Origin: an uncultured Aquimarina sp.
Lineage (GTDB): Bacteria > Bacteroidota > Bacteroidia > Flavobacteriales > Flavobacteriaceae
Reading direction: 5' to 3'
Assembly (NCBI GenBank): GCA_947489685.1
Contig: CANLEM010000001.1
Span: forward strand, 62,001-126,000
DNA: 64,000 nt
Positions 17,906 through 26,834 of this stretch are shown here, piece after piece. A program made the translations under genes and the position numbers. How positions within the stretch are numbered: position 1 is the first letter of the stretch; the number at the start of each line of letters is the position of its first letter. The notes beneath the pieces are model-generated. The model ran no database searches and had not been told where the DNA came from. It saw only the letters and a list, made by a program, of their open reading frames with translations.

Positions 17906-20830
17906 ATGAAAACTACAACAAACCAATTATCTCGAGAGGATATTAATAAGTATTCTAAACTAGCGGGAAATCAACAAATCATTCGAAAAATAAAGATAGG
18001 AACTCAAGATATTATCATTTCTGCCGAAAATAATCATGTTTTGGATGCAAATGCATATGTGGGACTTGATATAGCCATTTTTGCAGAGCAAACAACAGTA
18101 TCAGAAACACTTAAGGCGGCAAATTTTTTATTATCTACAGATGTAATTGTATTAGGAGAAAATGCCGTACTGGACACTTCGGGTGAAGATGGAGCGCCAA
18201 TTCCAGGAATTGCTGTAGACACAAATGGACAGCAAGGAAATCCCGGGACGGCTGGCGGCTATATTTATTTATATGTAAATACATTTCCTATAGGGTCAAA
18301 ACCAATAGGAATAAAAACAAAAGGCGGTAGAGGAGGCACTGGGCAAATAAGTCAAAATGAAGTAGGGGGTATTGGAGGAACCGGAGGTGATGGAGGTAAT
18401 GTGGTAATTATTTTTAGTAATAGTTATTTATTGGCTCAAAACTATTTGAAAGAGATTGCGGGCATTTTTAAAAATCAACAAAATTTGGATAACAATCCTG
18501 CCAACCTTGTAGCATTTATTGATGCTTTTTGCTCAATCATGACAGATCTTTACCCTACTAAAACTGCTCAGGAAAGCACTAAAATTTCGGATACGTTAAC
18601 GTTGAGTAGTGGAATCAAAAAGCTTAAAAACTTTTCAAAAACATTTGGAGGTAGTAAAACAACCAATCTTCCGGACGATATTAAAACGTTGCTTATTGAC
18701 TTTGGTTCGATGCTACAAATTTTGGATGACGAATTTCAAAATCAATTCCTTAAACAACAATTAAACGCTTCAGGAGGCGGACAAGGAGTTGGCGGTCATG
18801 GCGATGGAGGCGCAAAAAATGGACCTCTAGGTGTAGTAGGAACAGATGGCAAAGTGATTGAAATAGGCTTCATGTCTTCTCCCAATTTGGTAGAAGGGTT
18901 GTTAGAGCCTTCTTTTTACGATTTGTTACCGCCATTTATGTTTTTGCATCCTAATCAACTACAGATGGTGCTAGAAAAAGCTCGTCTTCAAATTTTGTTT
19001 AGTGATCCTTCTACTCCTTCGGGGATAGCGCATATAAAGGGAGCAAAGAACTTATTAGATCGATTGACGTATAAAACGAAGTATTTTTCTAAAATTGATA
19101 AAGATGCAAAAATCACCAAATTTTATGAACAGAACCAACACCTTATTGGTTGTCAAAATAGCATAACAATTTTCAATCAAATATATAACGAAGCAACTCG
19201 GCTTTCTAATCAGCTAATTCAAGGATTAGACGCTTATGGCCACAATTATAATTATGCTCCTCGCGGAACATACCAAATGTATAAGAGCGCTCTAAACGAA
19301 ATGATTGATTCTTTTATAGAAATTGAAACAGCCTACCTCACATATTCTAACGAACTCAACGAGCAAAAGGCTCAAATAAGCTATTTAACAAATCGCAGGA
19401 CGCAATTGAATACAATTCAGTCTCGATCAAAAGAAAATATTAATGCTCTTATAGCCGCTATTTCTAGAAGTATGGATTTGATAGAGTCTTATACTGCTCA
19501 ATTAAAGCCTTTTGTGGGTAAAATTAGTGATGACATCACTCAAATTGTTGCATCGGTTAAAAATTCTTTTGATTTTGATGTAAAAGCATTTCTTGGATCT
19601 CTAACCTCTATAGCCTTTGCGCCAGAAAGTGCATTAATGTGGGGAACACAAGCAGCGTCGATATTATATTCTGGAATCACGAATATTAAAAATGATCAAG
19701 GCATAGATGTAAAGAAAAGTTATTTGGTAAACGGAATCAAACAAATTAGTGGTGCTATCAAAGGACAAATGTTAGCAGAAAGCTTTCAACAACTCAATAG
19801 CGGGATTATCCAATTACAAGATCCGGGAGGTAACAAAATAATAGCCGACGAAAATCAATTAATGAAGTTACTCGATCAATTTTATTCCAAATTTCCCTCA
19901 GAGATAGACAACGTTAAGAAAGATTTCCAAAACTATATTGATCTGGTTCAAAAACGCAATTCAGAAGTGGTAAACTATAACCAACTTTTGATTATGGCAG
20001 AAAAAGAGCTTATTGCTTTGGACAAAGCTAAGTTGCTTGTTCAAAACATTAATCAAAACAAATTTGATAATGTTGACCCTGCACTACCTGAGATATCTGG
20101 ATACATGACATATATCTACAATCATGCAAGATCAGAATTATTGGAACAGTTGTACCGAACATCAAAAGCTTTTGATTTTTGGTCCGTTACCAAATCAAAT
20201 AAATTGGCAAACAGTTTAAATGGTTTAAGCCCAGAAAACGTAAACAGTTATTTACTTCAATCTATTAATTTAAGTTTAGAAACTGCATTTGAAGGATCTC
20301 CAGGCTTTTTTCCTAGCCCGTCTGGAACATTTAAGGGTGAAACGGCTTTAAAAATTACTTTAAATGAATTTGAATTGGGGTTGCTTAAAGTTGCTAATTC
20401 GACAACTTTTACTATTAAACCTCCAACTAATGGGGCATTTTATAGTCGTGCCGATGTACGATTAACACAAGTAGGAGTTGTATTAGAGTTAACAACCAAA
20501 CCGACAAAAGGAGAGCAAGTTTTTATTGACATTGTTCAGTTAGGAAAAGAAAAAATTCAAAACCCTACGAATCTAGAATGGTATGATTATGTACATAGCC
20601 CAGTAGTTGTGGAGTGTGGGTTTAACACTCAATCCGGTAAAGTTACTCCAGCAACTTTGGTGTCTAATATATCAAACAATAATCAGGACCTGCAACTGGC
20701 TAATATAGGTCCCTATGCCACTTGGCGAGTTCAAATAAACCCTAAGAGAAATGTGGGATTTGACATACATCAAATTAAATCAGTAACGCTACAATTTGAG
20801 GGAACATTTTATGATACGATTTCTTCTTAA
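17906..20830 (+). CDS. large leaderless protein: Gly-rich beta region plus coiled-coil/hydrophobic-hairpin body
   Basis: A 974-residue protein without signal peptide. Residues ~20-90 read as short beta-helix rungs (ISAENNHVLDANAYVGLDI). Residues ~92-171 are Gly-rich with collagen-like NGQQGNPGTAGG and GGIGGTGGDGG text, and a second Gly patch lies at ~290-308. Residues ~475-541 form a coiled coil, ~561-595 are hydrophobic (FLGSLTSIAFAPESALMWG), and ~652-718 form a second coiled coil. The last ~180 residues are beta-rich with FTIKPPTNGAF and QVFIDIVQLG segments. Helix, hydrophobic hairpin, helix is the layout of alpha-helical pore-forming toxins (ClyA/Hbl/Cry6 type), but I see no sequence match. 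It is first of three tandem genes; the next has P-47-like features 57 bases on. No family is recognised, and the pore-former idea is an inference. Confidence 0.75.
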   Translation: MKTTTNQLSREDINKYSKLAGNQQIIRKIKIGTQDIIISAENNHVLDANAYVGLDIAIFAEQTTVSETLKAANFLLSTDVIVLGENAVLDTSGEDGAPIPGIAVDTNGQQGNPGTAGGYIYLYVNTFPIGSKPIGIKTKGGRGGTGQISQNEVGGIGGTGGDGGNVVIIFSNSYLLAQNYLKEIAGIFKNQQNLDNNPANLVAFIDAFCSIMTDLYPTKTAQESTKISDTLTLSSGIKKLKNFSKTFGGSKTTNLPDDIKTLLIDFGSMLQILDDEFQNQFLKQQLNASGGGQGVGGHGDGGAKNGPLGVVGTDGKVIEIGFMSSPNLVEGLLEPSFYDLLPPFMFLHPNQLQMVLEKARLQILFSDPSTPSGIAHIKGAKNLLDRLTYKTKYFSKIDKDAKITKFYEQNQHLIGCQNSITIFNQIYNEATRLSNQLIQGLDAYGHNYNYAPRGTYQMYKSALNEMIDSFIEIETAYLTYSNELNEQKAQISYLTNRRTQLNTIQSRSKENINALIAAISRSMDLIESYTAQLKPFVGKISDDITQIVASVKNSFDFDVKAFLGSLTSIAFAPESALMWGTQAASILYSGITNIKNDQGIDVKKSYLVNGIKQISGAIKGQMLAESFQQLNSGIIQLQDPGGNKIIADENQLMKLLDQFYSKFPSEIDNVKKDFQNYIDLVQKRNSEVVNYNQLLIMAEKELIALDKAKLLVQNINQNKFDNVDPALPEISGYMTYIYNHARSELLEQLYRTSKAFDFWSVTKSNKLANSLNGLSPENVNSYLLQSINLSLETAFEGSPGFFPSPSGTFKGETALKITLNEFELGLLKVANSTTFTIKPPTNGAFYSRADVRLTQVGVVLELTTKPTKGEQVFIDIVQLGKEKIQNPTNLEWYDYVHSPVVVECGFNTQSGKVTPATLVSNISNNNQDLQLANIGPYATWRVQINPKRNVGFDIHQIKSVTLQFEGTFYDTISS

Positions 20831-20887
20831 CAAGAATTAATCTCGGCATTAAACACAAATCTAATATTAATCAAACACAAAAATATT

Positions 20888-22684
20888 ATGAGTACTACAA
20901 ACAATGATTCAGGAACTGTGATTTTTGACAATTTCAGTGAGATGTCAACAGCAATGGCAGGTGAGAACACGACCAACGGATGGGACGTTACATGTTCGTA
21001 CGATCTTGCAAAACTCAATCAAATGCTGTCTGATAGATATAAGCAAGGAAAGTTGGTAGCATCGATACCCAATGTAAACATTTGGCAATGGGTCCTAGAT
21101 TTTGATGGTTTAAATATTGACACCTATAACTTCGAACTTAGTGAACCTATTCTAAACTTTAATTTGGATGGGCGTGCAACTTTAAACATGCCTATTACCA
21201 AAATAAGTTCATCTATTCAAGGATATGTTGTTAGTAAAGTTGGTACGGTGACTGGACCGGCTCTATATAAAGCTGAAACTTGGTATTCGGTTAAAGACGG
21301 CACATATACAGAGATAAAAGATCAATCGAAGCCAGCTGTAGGAAATTGTGCAATGTATGAGAATGATTGGTATAAAATAACAACTGTTAAATCACCTTCT
21401 CCGGGGCCTTCTATTACAGATAGCCACAGTCTTATTGGTTCTATTCCTATTTCCGCGATTTTAGGAAATAATCAAATTTACAATAAAGGAACAGTAGTCG
21501 TATTTAAATCAAATAGCCCGAATACTGAAGCCCATATTGTACTTCATTTTAGCAACAAAGCAGCAAATCCGGCTACATTTTCAATTTCACCTAAATTAGA
21601 AAGCAATTTCAATAAAGAAGCAAAGTTATTGAATAGTATTACTAATTACTTTAGTAATTCGGTTCAGGATATAGATTATGCACTTAATTCTATTTCGCCA
21701 AAACCTTCTACAACCGGAGAAACAATGATTACACCAAAATCTTTTGTTTTTAATACGGTATCCACGGGAAATGCTACAGGTGTACTTAGTACGTATATAG
21801 AAACTACTCAGAACAACGGGAAAGGTCAGGTAGATCCTATATTCACTGTTCAGGGTAAACGATCATCACCTATACCCAAAGGAAACACTGCGAGTATGAT
21901 TTTTTCTCAAAATTTTATACAAAACATTCTATTATCAAATCAATTGAAAAAAAGTCTTACCGATTGTTCAGTTACTTTTACCAATCTCAGTTCGGGTATT
22001 CAGGCTAATATTCATGCAAGTGATGTTAGTGTAGGGATAAAAATACCTCAAAAAGAAACAGGGTCGCAAACAGTCGGCTACCAAGGAGGATCTAGTACTA
22101 CCACTTATTATGTCAAAGTAGACGATGATGTAATCAGCTCAAACGATTATCCTATTACTATGAAGATATTAAATAATAAAATCTCATTAGCCTGGAACAT
22201 CGATCATGCCGGTTTTAACTATGCTACAGGTTCTCAAACTTGCAGTTATTATGCTTTTGGACATAATTGTGATGACCTCTCTTGGTCTACAGATACAGGT
22301 CATAAAATCACAATTGGTATAACTTCAGATCCGAGCAGTCCCTCGCTTATTACTCTTGATGCCAGTGATAATATTCATATTTCACCAGATTTGAAATTTG
22401 CTGAAAAAACGTATACCGCTTCTGTTAGTCCTAAACCTGCTAGTAAAAGTTGTTGGGATAAATTTTGGACGGGAGACGCTGCAAATGAAGTACATAATGC
22501 CTTACAAGGTGCTTTGGGGAATTTTGCTCCTAAAATTACGCTTTCATTTAATGGGATAAATTATTTCGCAACAACTAACATCCTGTTTCCAGGAGGTAAT
22601 GTTTTTGATGTTGATACGGCTGCTGGGTTGCAAGTTCCGCGTGATTTGGTACTACTAGGAAATATTAACAAATCAAATAAATAA
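20888..22684 (+). CDS. P-47/OrfX-like (TULIP superfamily) protein
   Basis: A 598-residue protein without signal peptide. After a ~29-residue lead it shows TNGWDVTCSYDLAKLNQML (G31, W32, D33), which closely follows the start signature of the clostridial P-47 family: a GWD motif, a short strand, then an N-x-x-L helix. P-47 and OrfX proteins are encoded in botulinum neurotoxin and related insecticidal toxin clusters and have the lipid-binding TULIP fold. Later beta-rich text (LNFNLDGRATLNMPITKI, IQANIHASDVSVGIKIP, NKISLAWNIDHAGFNY) fits long TULIP sheets. A Cys-containing loop (QTCSYYAFGHNCDD) lies near residues 455-470. It is the middle gene of the trio, and the third starts 3 bases after its stop. 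The assignment comes from recalled family features, not a search. Confidence 0.6.
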   Translation: MSTTNNDSGTVIFDNFSEMSTAMAGENTTNGWDVTCSYDLAKLNQMLSDRYKQGKLVASIPNVNIWQWVLDFDGLNIDTYNFELSEPILNFNLDGRATLNMPITKISSSIQGYVVSKVGTVTGPALYKAETWYSVKDGTYTEIKDQSKPAVGNCAMYENDWYKITTVKSPSPGPSITDSHSLIGSIPISAILGNNQIYNKGTVVVFKSNSPNTEAHIVLHFSNKAANPATFSISPKLESNFNKEAKLLNSITNYFSNSVQDIDYALNSISPKPSTTGETMITPKSFVFNTVSTGNATGVLSTYIETTQNNGKGQVDPIFTVQGKRSSPIPKGNTASMIFSQNFIQNILLSNQLKKSLTDCSVTFTNLSSGIQANIHASDVSVGIKIPQKETGSQTVGYQGGSSTTTYYVKVDDDVISSNDYPITMKILNNKISLAWNIDHAGFNYATGSQTCSYYAFGHNCDDLSWSTDTGHKITIGITSDPSSPSLITLDASDNIHISPDLKFAEKTYTASVSPKPASKSCWDKFWTGDAANEVHNALQGALGNFAPKITLSFNGINYFATTNILFPGGNVFDVDTAAGLQVPRDLVLLGNINKSNK

Positions 22685-22687
22685 GCT

Positions 22688-24763
22688 ATGGCATTTCCAA
22701 CACTAAGAAGATATTTGTTTAACGGAGCCCCATTTGTAGAAGGAGCTTTTGACTTGGCGTTACGCAGCGCAAGAATCGCGCCTTTGCAGGATATTAGTTT
22801 TGCCCAGATTCAAAGTTGTTTTGCGGCAGAGCATGTGGCCAAAAAGAATATGGCAAGTTTTTTGGTTTCTAAGCTTGGTGATGATCCTGAGGCTTATCAT
22901 AGAGCAATTGCAGAATATGTTAGTTTGGTTACACGTCAAGCTATTCAACAGCAAAAAAAGGAATTTGGCCTTGACACTTCAAAATGGCCTTTAGAAGCAA
23001 GACGACGTGTGTTTAATAGTAATTTTTCGGACCCAGACTCCCATGCGGCAGTTGTTGTAAGCTTAGAACCAAGCCCAAATCCAGAAGAGGTTGTTAGAGA
23101 TTTAAATTTGCAACGAACGGCAACAGGAATCTTTCCGGCTGGATCAATGGAAATTACAGAAAAAACATATCTTGATATGATTGCGGGTGGAAGAACTATT
23201 GATGGCACGCCAGTAAATGTTATTCAAGAACATTGGCCTTATATCAAAAAATATAATCAAGATAAATATAAAAATAGGGAAAGTGTAGTTGGAACACATT
23301 TGTTAGGTTGGAACTCTGTTATTAAATCACTTAGTCAGAAGGTTTTCGAACATGACAAAGGGGTCGTACAATCCACGCTAAATATGACTACTCAGATACA
23401 TTCGCAGCATGGTGTTGTTCCTTGGACGTTTTATGCCCATCCAGAATTTGAAGGAATAGTATGTACTTCATTGCATTTTGGAGCCAATCCAGTTCCTGGA
23501 GGTGATGTAATTAATGCTTCAATTGCACCGTCATTGTTTAAAAATGTGTTCCGTAGAACGGTTTTGTTTCAGAATAACCTTGAAAAACTTACTTCAATAG
23601 TTGGAGAAGAAGCTATATCACAGTTGCTTGTGAATCGTGAGGTTGCAAAAAACTTTAGAGAAATCCTTGCTCACGAGGATTTTGGAATGATTGTAGACGC
23701 AGCGATTTTAAGTGGATTAGACGCTACGGGTGGAGGTCTTTTAAATGCACTTCATTTTTATACTGATACGAGAGTTAGTGAAGTTAACATTGAAGAGCTT
23801 ATGAGAACGAGTAAATGTGATGATTTCAATGAAGTTGGAGAACAGGGAGAAAAACGAGCAATAGCTTTTGGGAATTTAGGAGAAACAGGTATTGTAAAAC
23901 CTAAACCAACCGATTTGGTTCCAGATCTTGGTATACTTGAAAGTGGCTTGGTTCAGGACGTAACAACTGTATCCTCTAATTGGGCAGATTTTCCAATACC
24001 TTCTGAGTTCGATGGCCTAAGAACAGAATATAAGGATGCCATAGAAAAATTAAGTAAAAAAATTGACTGGGATGCAATGCAAAAAACGGCTGGAGACTCG
24101 GTTAAAAGTAGCGCTTTAGAAACGTTACAAACTTTTGAAACTCGTGAAATTACTGGCAATGCATCTGATCATATAGCCGCTTCAATGCTTGATGATATGT
24201 TGAAATCCAGAGTAGCTTCTTCTCTAGTCGATGGTATTGAACAGCAACTTTTGGCAGATCCTGATTTTCAAGATTTAATTAAGAAACTGAATCCGGATAT
24301 GGAAACAGCTTTAAAAACAGCTAAGCAATTATTTTCATTAGATGTTATTGCTCCTCGGTTTACATCTCCTGCAATGGATTCGTTCCTGAATGAAAAATTG
24401 ATAGCCGAAGTTTCTTCTCACAAAGTGGCTTTGATTCAAAATAACGAAAGCGAAGTTGAAGCATCAATTGCGGCTACTGAAACAAGTATTAGTCAAACCG
24501 CTCAGGAAAAAGAAACTTCTAGGCAGGAATTGATTAAAATTCAGGAAAAACTTAAGCAAGACCCTCCAAATAAAGCAGAATTACAGATTCAAGAGGCCAA
24601 GTTACAACGGCAAATGGAAGACTTGGCTAAAGAAGAAGAGGCGCTTAATGAACAGAAAGAAACTGCCGAAAGCATGACCGAAGAAGCTGAGCATAGTAAA
24701 GCATCTGAAGCCGAAAAATCGGCAGACAGCTATGGCGAAGAAGTATTTGGAAAAGAGCGCTAG
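22688..24763 (+). CDS. large leaderless protein with C-terminal coiled coil, family unknown
   Basis: A 691-residue protein that starts 3 bases after the P47-like gene's stop, so the two are tightly coupled. There is no signal peptide. The N-terminal ~300 residues are mixed, with segments such as LRRYLFNGAPFVEGAFDLAL, WPLEARRRVF and HGVVPWTFYAHPEFEGI. A helical, charged middle follows, and residues ~584-684 form a long Glu/Gln/Lys coiled coil (QEKETSRQELIKIQEKLKQD). The gene has the same base composition and codon style as its neighbours. I recognise no family. The position suggests a structural or carrier partner for the first two proteins. A hairpin at 24812-24841 follows. Confidence 0.75.
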   Translation: MAFPTLRRYLFNGAPFVEGAFDLALRSARIAPLQDISFAQIQSCFAAEHVAKKNMASFLVSKLGDDPEAYHRAIAEYVSLVTRQAIQQQKKEFGLDTSKWPLEARRRVFNSNFSDPDSHAAVVVSLEPSPNPEEVVRDLNLQRTATGIFPAGSMEITEKTYLDMIAGGRTIDGTPVNVIQEHWPYIKKYNQDKYKNRESVVGTHLLGWNSVIKSLSQKVFEHDKGVVQSTLNMTTQIHSQHGVVPWTFYAHPEFEGIVCTSLHFGANPVPGGDVINASIAPSLFKNVFRRTVLFQNNLEKLTSIVGEEAISQLLVNREVAKNFREILAHEDFGMIVDAAILSGLDATGGGLLNALHFYTDTRVSEVNIEELMRTSKCDDFNEVGEQGEKRAIAFGNLGETGIVKPKPTDLVPDLGILESGLVQDVTTVSSNWADFPIPSEFDGLRTEYKDAIEKLSKKIDWDAMQKTAGDSVKSSALETLQTFETREITGNASDHIAASMLDDMLKSRVASSLVDGIEQQLLADPDFQDLIKKLNPDMETALKTAKQLFSLDVIAPRFTSPAMDSFLNEKLIAEVSSHKVALIQNNESEVEASIAATETSISQTAQEKETSRQELIKIQEKLKQDPPNKAELQIQEAKLQRQMEDLAKEEEALNEQKETAESMTEEAEHSKASEAEKSADSYGEEVFGKER

Positions 24764-24811
24764 AAAATCTAAATTTTATTAAAAAAGACCTTCAAGAAGT
24801 AAATCTAATAA

Positions 24812-24841
24812 AATGCAGGAGCTAATGAAGGCTCCTGCATT
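24812..24841 (+). terminator. hairpin after the P47-like cluster
   Basis: AATGCAGGAGC (24812-24822) pairs perfectly with GCTCCTGCATT (24831-24841) around an 8-base loop. The T tract after it is weak. It separates the plus-strand trio from the convergent lipoprotein gene. Confidence 0.65.
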
Positions 24842-24888
24842 CAATTTGTATAATTAAATTAGAGTTCTAAAAATCTTAGATATTTTTT

Positions 24889-25725
24889 TTAGTATTTCGT
24901 ATAGAACAAGTACCCTCCAAAACGATGGTTATTTAAATTACCTGATGAAGAAATTGAAGTACGTCTGTATCTTCTTGAAGGAAATGTTTTACGATATATC
25001 GAACAAGTATGAGGCGAAACATTAACCGTTTTCTTTATTTTATAATTTCCGAAAATGTTTTTATAATAGGTTCTTACTTTAATCGAACTATTGGCATTGC
25101 AATTTGTTATTTCCAATTCTAGTCGTTTACATTTGTTTCCTCCTTGTTTTCCAGAGCTATAAAAAGTAGTTCCAGATGCACCGGCATTATAATTATTATA
25201 TATGCGATAGTATTTTCCAGATTGGTCGTATGTGTTATACTTGGCAGTGCCCACACAGTAACTACCTTCAAACTTTTGTGATGTTTTGATTTTTTCAGCT
25301 TTCAATATTTGATTATGCTTTTCTGTAGTACTTCTGTGACTAGCTTTAGTTTTAATTTTTTGATCTTCTTCAATCAAAATAAGATCTTTGGGTACAGCCA
25401 CATTACTATTTGTAAGCGCAAGAAAAATTTCTAGCGTACTTAATTTTTTTAGACTTCCTAAGCCACTAAAATTTTCTGATTTCCCGCTAGCTTCAAGAAC
25501 AACACCATCAGTTTCACTTCTGAAAATAAGATCAACATTATTAGGTAGTTTAATGGTAGCCAGCATTTTTGGTGTTAAAATAATTTCTTCACTCACATCT
25601 TCCGATTGGGATTCTGGTATAGCTTCTTTTTCTGAATTACATGAGTATAAGAAAAGAAAGGTTATACCCAGCATAAGTAAAAAGGAATTTGGTATTATAA
25701 AACTGTATTTGATATTGCTTTTCAT
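24889..25725 (-). CDS. lipoprotein, second of two tandem paralogues
   Basis: A 278-residue protein starting at 25725, where MKSNIKYSFIIPNS begins a lipoprotein signal ending in FLFLYSC; an in-frame codon at 25797 would overlap the upstream gene. The N-terminal half (LTPKMLATIKLPNNVDLIFRS, later DLILIEEDQKIK) and the C-terminal domain (GNKCKRLELEITNCN, VRTYYKNIFGNYK, RRYRRTSISSSG, GGYLFYTKY) both align with the preceding gene, so the pair arose by duplication. The C-terminal ~100 residues are basic and Tyr-rich with conserved cysteines, suggesting a small surface-exposed binding domain. Function is unknown. It lies 13 bases after its paralogue. Confidence 0.8.
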   Translation of the reverse strand: MKSNIKYSFIIPNSFLLMLGITFLFLYSCNSEKEAIPESQSEDVSEEIILTPKMLATIKLPNNVDLIFRSETDGVVLEASGKSENFSGLGSLKKLSTLEIFLALTNSNVAVPKDLILIEEDQKIKTKASHRSTTEKHNQILKAEKIKTSQKFEGSYCVGTAKYNTYDQSGKYYRIYNNYNAGASGTTFYSSGKQGGNKCKRLELEITNCNANSSIKVRTYYKNIFGNYKIKKTVNVSPHTCSIYRKTFPSRRYRRTSISSSGNLNNHRFGGYLFYTKY

Positions 25726-25738
25726 GATTATGTTGTTT

Positions 25739-26560
25739 TTAATAGTCTGTAAAAAGTAAGTACCCTCCAAATTTATGTCCCGGTAAACCAGTTGCACCTA
25801 CAGACGTTCTTCGATATCTGCGAAAGACGTATGTTTTGGACCAAAATCTTGCAGAATTTGGAGAGATATTGATGGTATTAAGGTGCTTGTAATTTCCAAA
25901 TACGTTTTTGTAATACGTTCTGGCTTTTAAAGTTTTAGAATTGCTACAATTTGAAAGCCATAATTTTGCCGTTTTACATTTGTTACCATTGTTTTTCCAA
26001 GAGCTATATGTAGTAGTTCCTGAACCTCCAGCTGTGTAGTTTTTGTAGGTACGATAAAGTTGCCCATAGGCATCAGTATTATAATATCCTGGATTTCCTG
26101 AGCAACTACTTGAATTGGCAGGAGCCTTATTTGCAGATAGTACTAGTTTTGAATTTAGCTTTGTTACATGTCGTTGGATGGTTCCTCTTTTTAAAGCTGT
26201 GTTTTTGATTTTTTGATTTTCCTCTATGTTAATCAAATCTTCGGGTACTGGAATATTCTCTTGGGTTAGCATCAAGAATTGACTCAATATGCTTTTGTTA
26301 TCCAATGATCCCAGCTTATCAAAGTGATCTACATCGCCTATAGCTTCAAAAACAACACCATCTTTTTCGGTTCTAAAAACTATTTCAATGTCATCATGTA
26401 GTCTAATGGTTGCTAAAGTTTTGGGCACCAATAAATTTTCTTCTATTGTCACCTCATTTTCAGGCGAGATGTCTTCTTCTGTACTACACGAAAAGAAAGA
26501 AATACATATGAATAACATAGTGGTAGCTATGCTAATTTTTAAGTTCAATAATTTTTTCAT
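25739..26560 (-). CDS. lipoprotein, first of two tandem paralogues
   Basis: A 273-residue protein. The signal ICISFFSC carries the lipidation cysteine near residue 25. It shares both halves with the next gene: LVPKTLATIRLHDDIEIVFRTE plus PVPEDLINIEENQKIK in the N-terminal half, and GNKCKTAKLWLSNCS, RTYYKNVFGNYK, RRYRRTSVGATG and GGYLLFTDY in the C-terminal domain. The family is not recognised. It has a candidate -7 box on the minus strand (26630-26623) and GAAATTC repeats 25-72 bases further upstream, resembling those ahead of the RiPP-like peptide gene, so the nearby AraC-type regulator may control it. Confidence 0.8.
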   Translation of the reverse strand: MKKLLNLKISIATTMLFICISFFSCSTEEDISPENEVTIEENLLVPKTLATIRLHDDIEIVFRTEKDGVVFEAIGDVDHFDKLGSLDNKSILSQFLMLTQENIPVPEDLINIEENQKIKNTALKRGTIQRHVTKLNSKLVLSANKAPANSSSCSGNPGYYNTDAYGQLYRTYKNYTAGGSGTTTYSSWKNNGNKCKTAKLWLSNCSNSKTLKARTYYKNVFGNYKHLNTINISPNSARFWSKTYVFRRYRRTSVGATGLPGHKFGGYLLFTDY

Positions 26561-26622
26561 TTTGTTTTAATTTTTAAGATTAATACGTCTATTATTTTAA
26601 TTTGTGATTGGACAAATATAGA

Positions 26623-26630
26623 TTTGATAT
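26623..26630 (-). promoter_or_regulatory. -7 box for the lipoprotein pair
   Basis: Read on the minus strand this is TATATTTG, an exact match to the Bacteroidetes -7 consensus TAnnTTTG, 62 bases before the lipoprotein start. No good -33 TTTG stands at the usual spacing, which would suit a promoter that needs an activator. Confidence 0.5.
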
Positions 26631-26654
26631 CTTGCTGAAAACAAATTGATTATA

Positions 26655-26695
26655 TCGGAATTCATGAAAATAAAGTCGAAATTCCACGAATTCCG
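26655..26695. promoter_or_regulatory. GAAATTC-type repeats, candidate AraC-regulator site
   Basis: CGGAATTCATGAA (26656-26668) and CGAAATTCCACGAATTCCG (26677-26695) both resemble the tandem GAAATTCAT repeat at 28612-28629 ahead of the RiPP-like gene. Both sites sit roughly 25-70 bases upstream of a -7 box. An AraC-type regulator is encoded between them. Confidence 0.45.
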
Positions 26696-26707
26696 ACTTT
26701 ATTTTTT
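26668..26707. terminator. terminator-like hairpin in a divergent region
   Basis: The arms of about 16 bases at 26668-26683 and 26689-26704 (AAATAAAGTCG pairing with CGACTTTATTT, plus AATT pairs) are followed by a T run on the plus strand. Its position between divergent promoters is odd for a terminator. It overlaps the GAAATTC repeats and may instead be part of an operator. Confidence 0.4.
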
Positions 26708-26826
26708 TAATTGTGTTTTTTCAAAGCTTAGTAAGCTATTCGATTGCTTTTTCTTTGAGAAAAAAGTAAGGTTTTTCTGAATGCTTTATGGGGCTTTTAA
26801 GCAAATAGGATTTTTGATCAAAACAT

Positions 26827-26834
26827 TATATTTG
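26827..26834 (+). promoter_or_regulatory. -7 box for the AraC-TPR regulator
   Basis: TATATTTG matches TAnnTTTG exactly and stands 86 bases before the ATG at 26920 (35 bases before the alternative GTG at 26869). The upstream TTTTTG is only about 10 bases away, too near to be a standard -33 box. Confidence 0.5.

Noticed and set aside
18181..18420. Gly-rich repeats as a DNA repeat or CRISPR-like array
   Set aside because: Repeats are at the protein level with varied codons; there are no evenly spaced identical DNA repeats.
25388..25759. 123-codon ORF antisense to the second lipoprotein
   Set aside because: The minus-strand gene has a paralogue next to it and a proper lipoprotein signal; the antisense ORF has neither.
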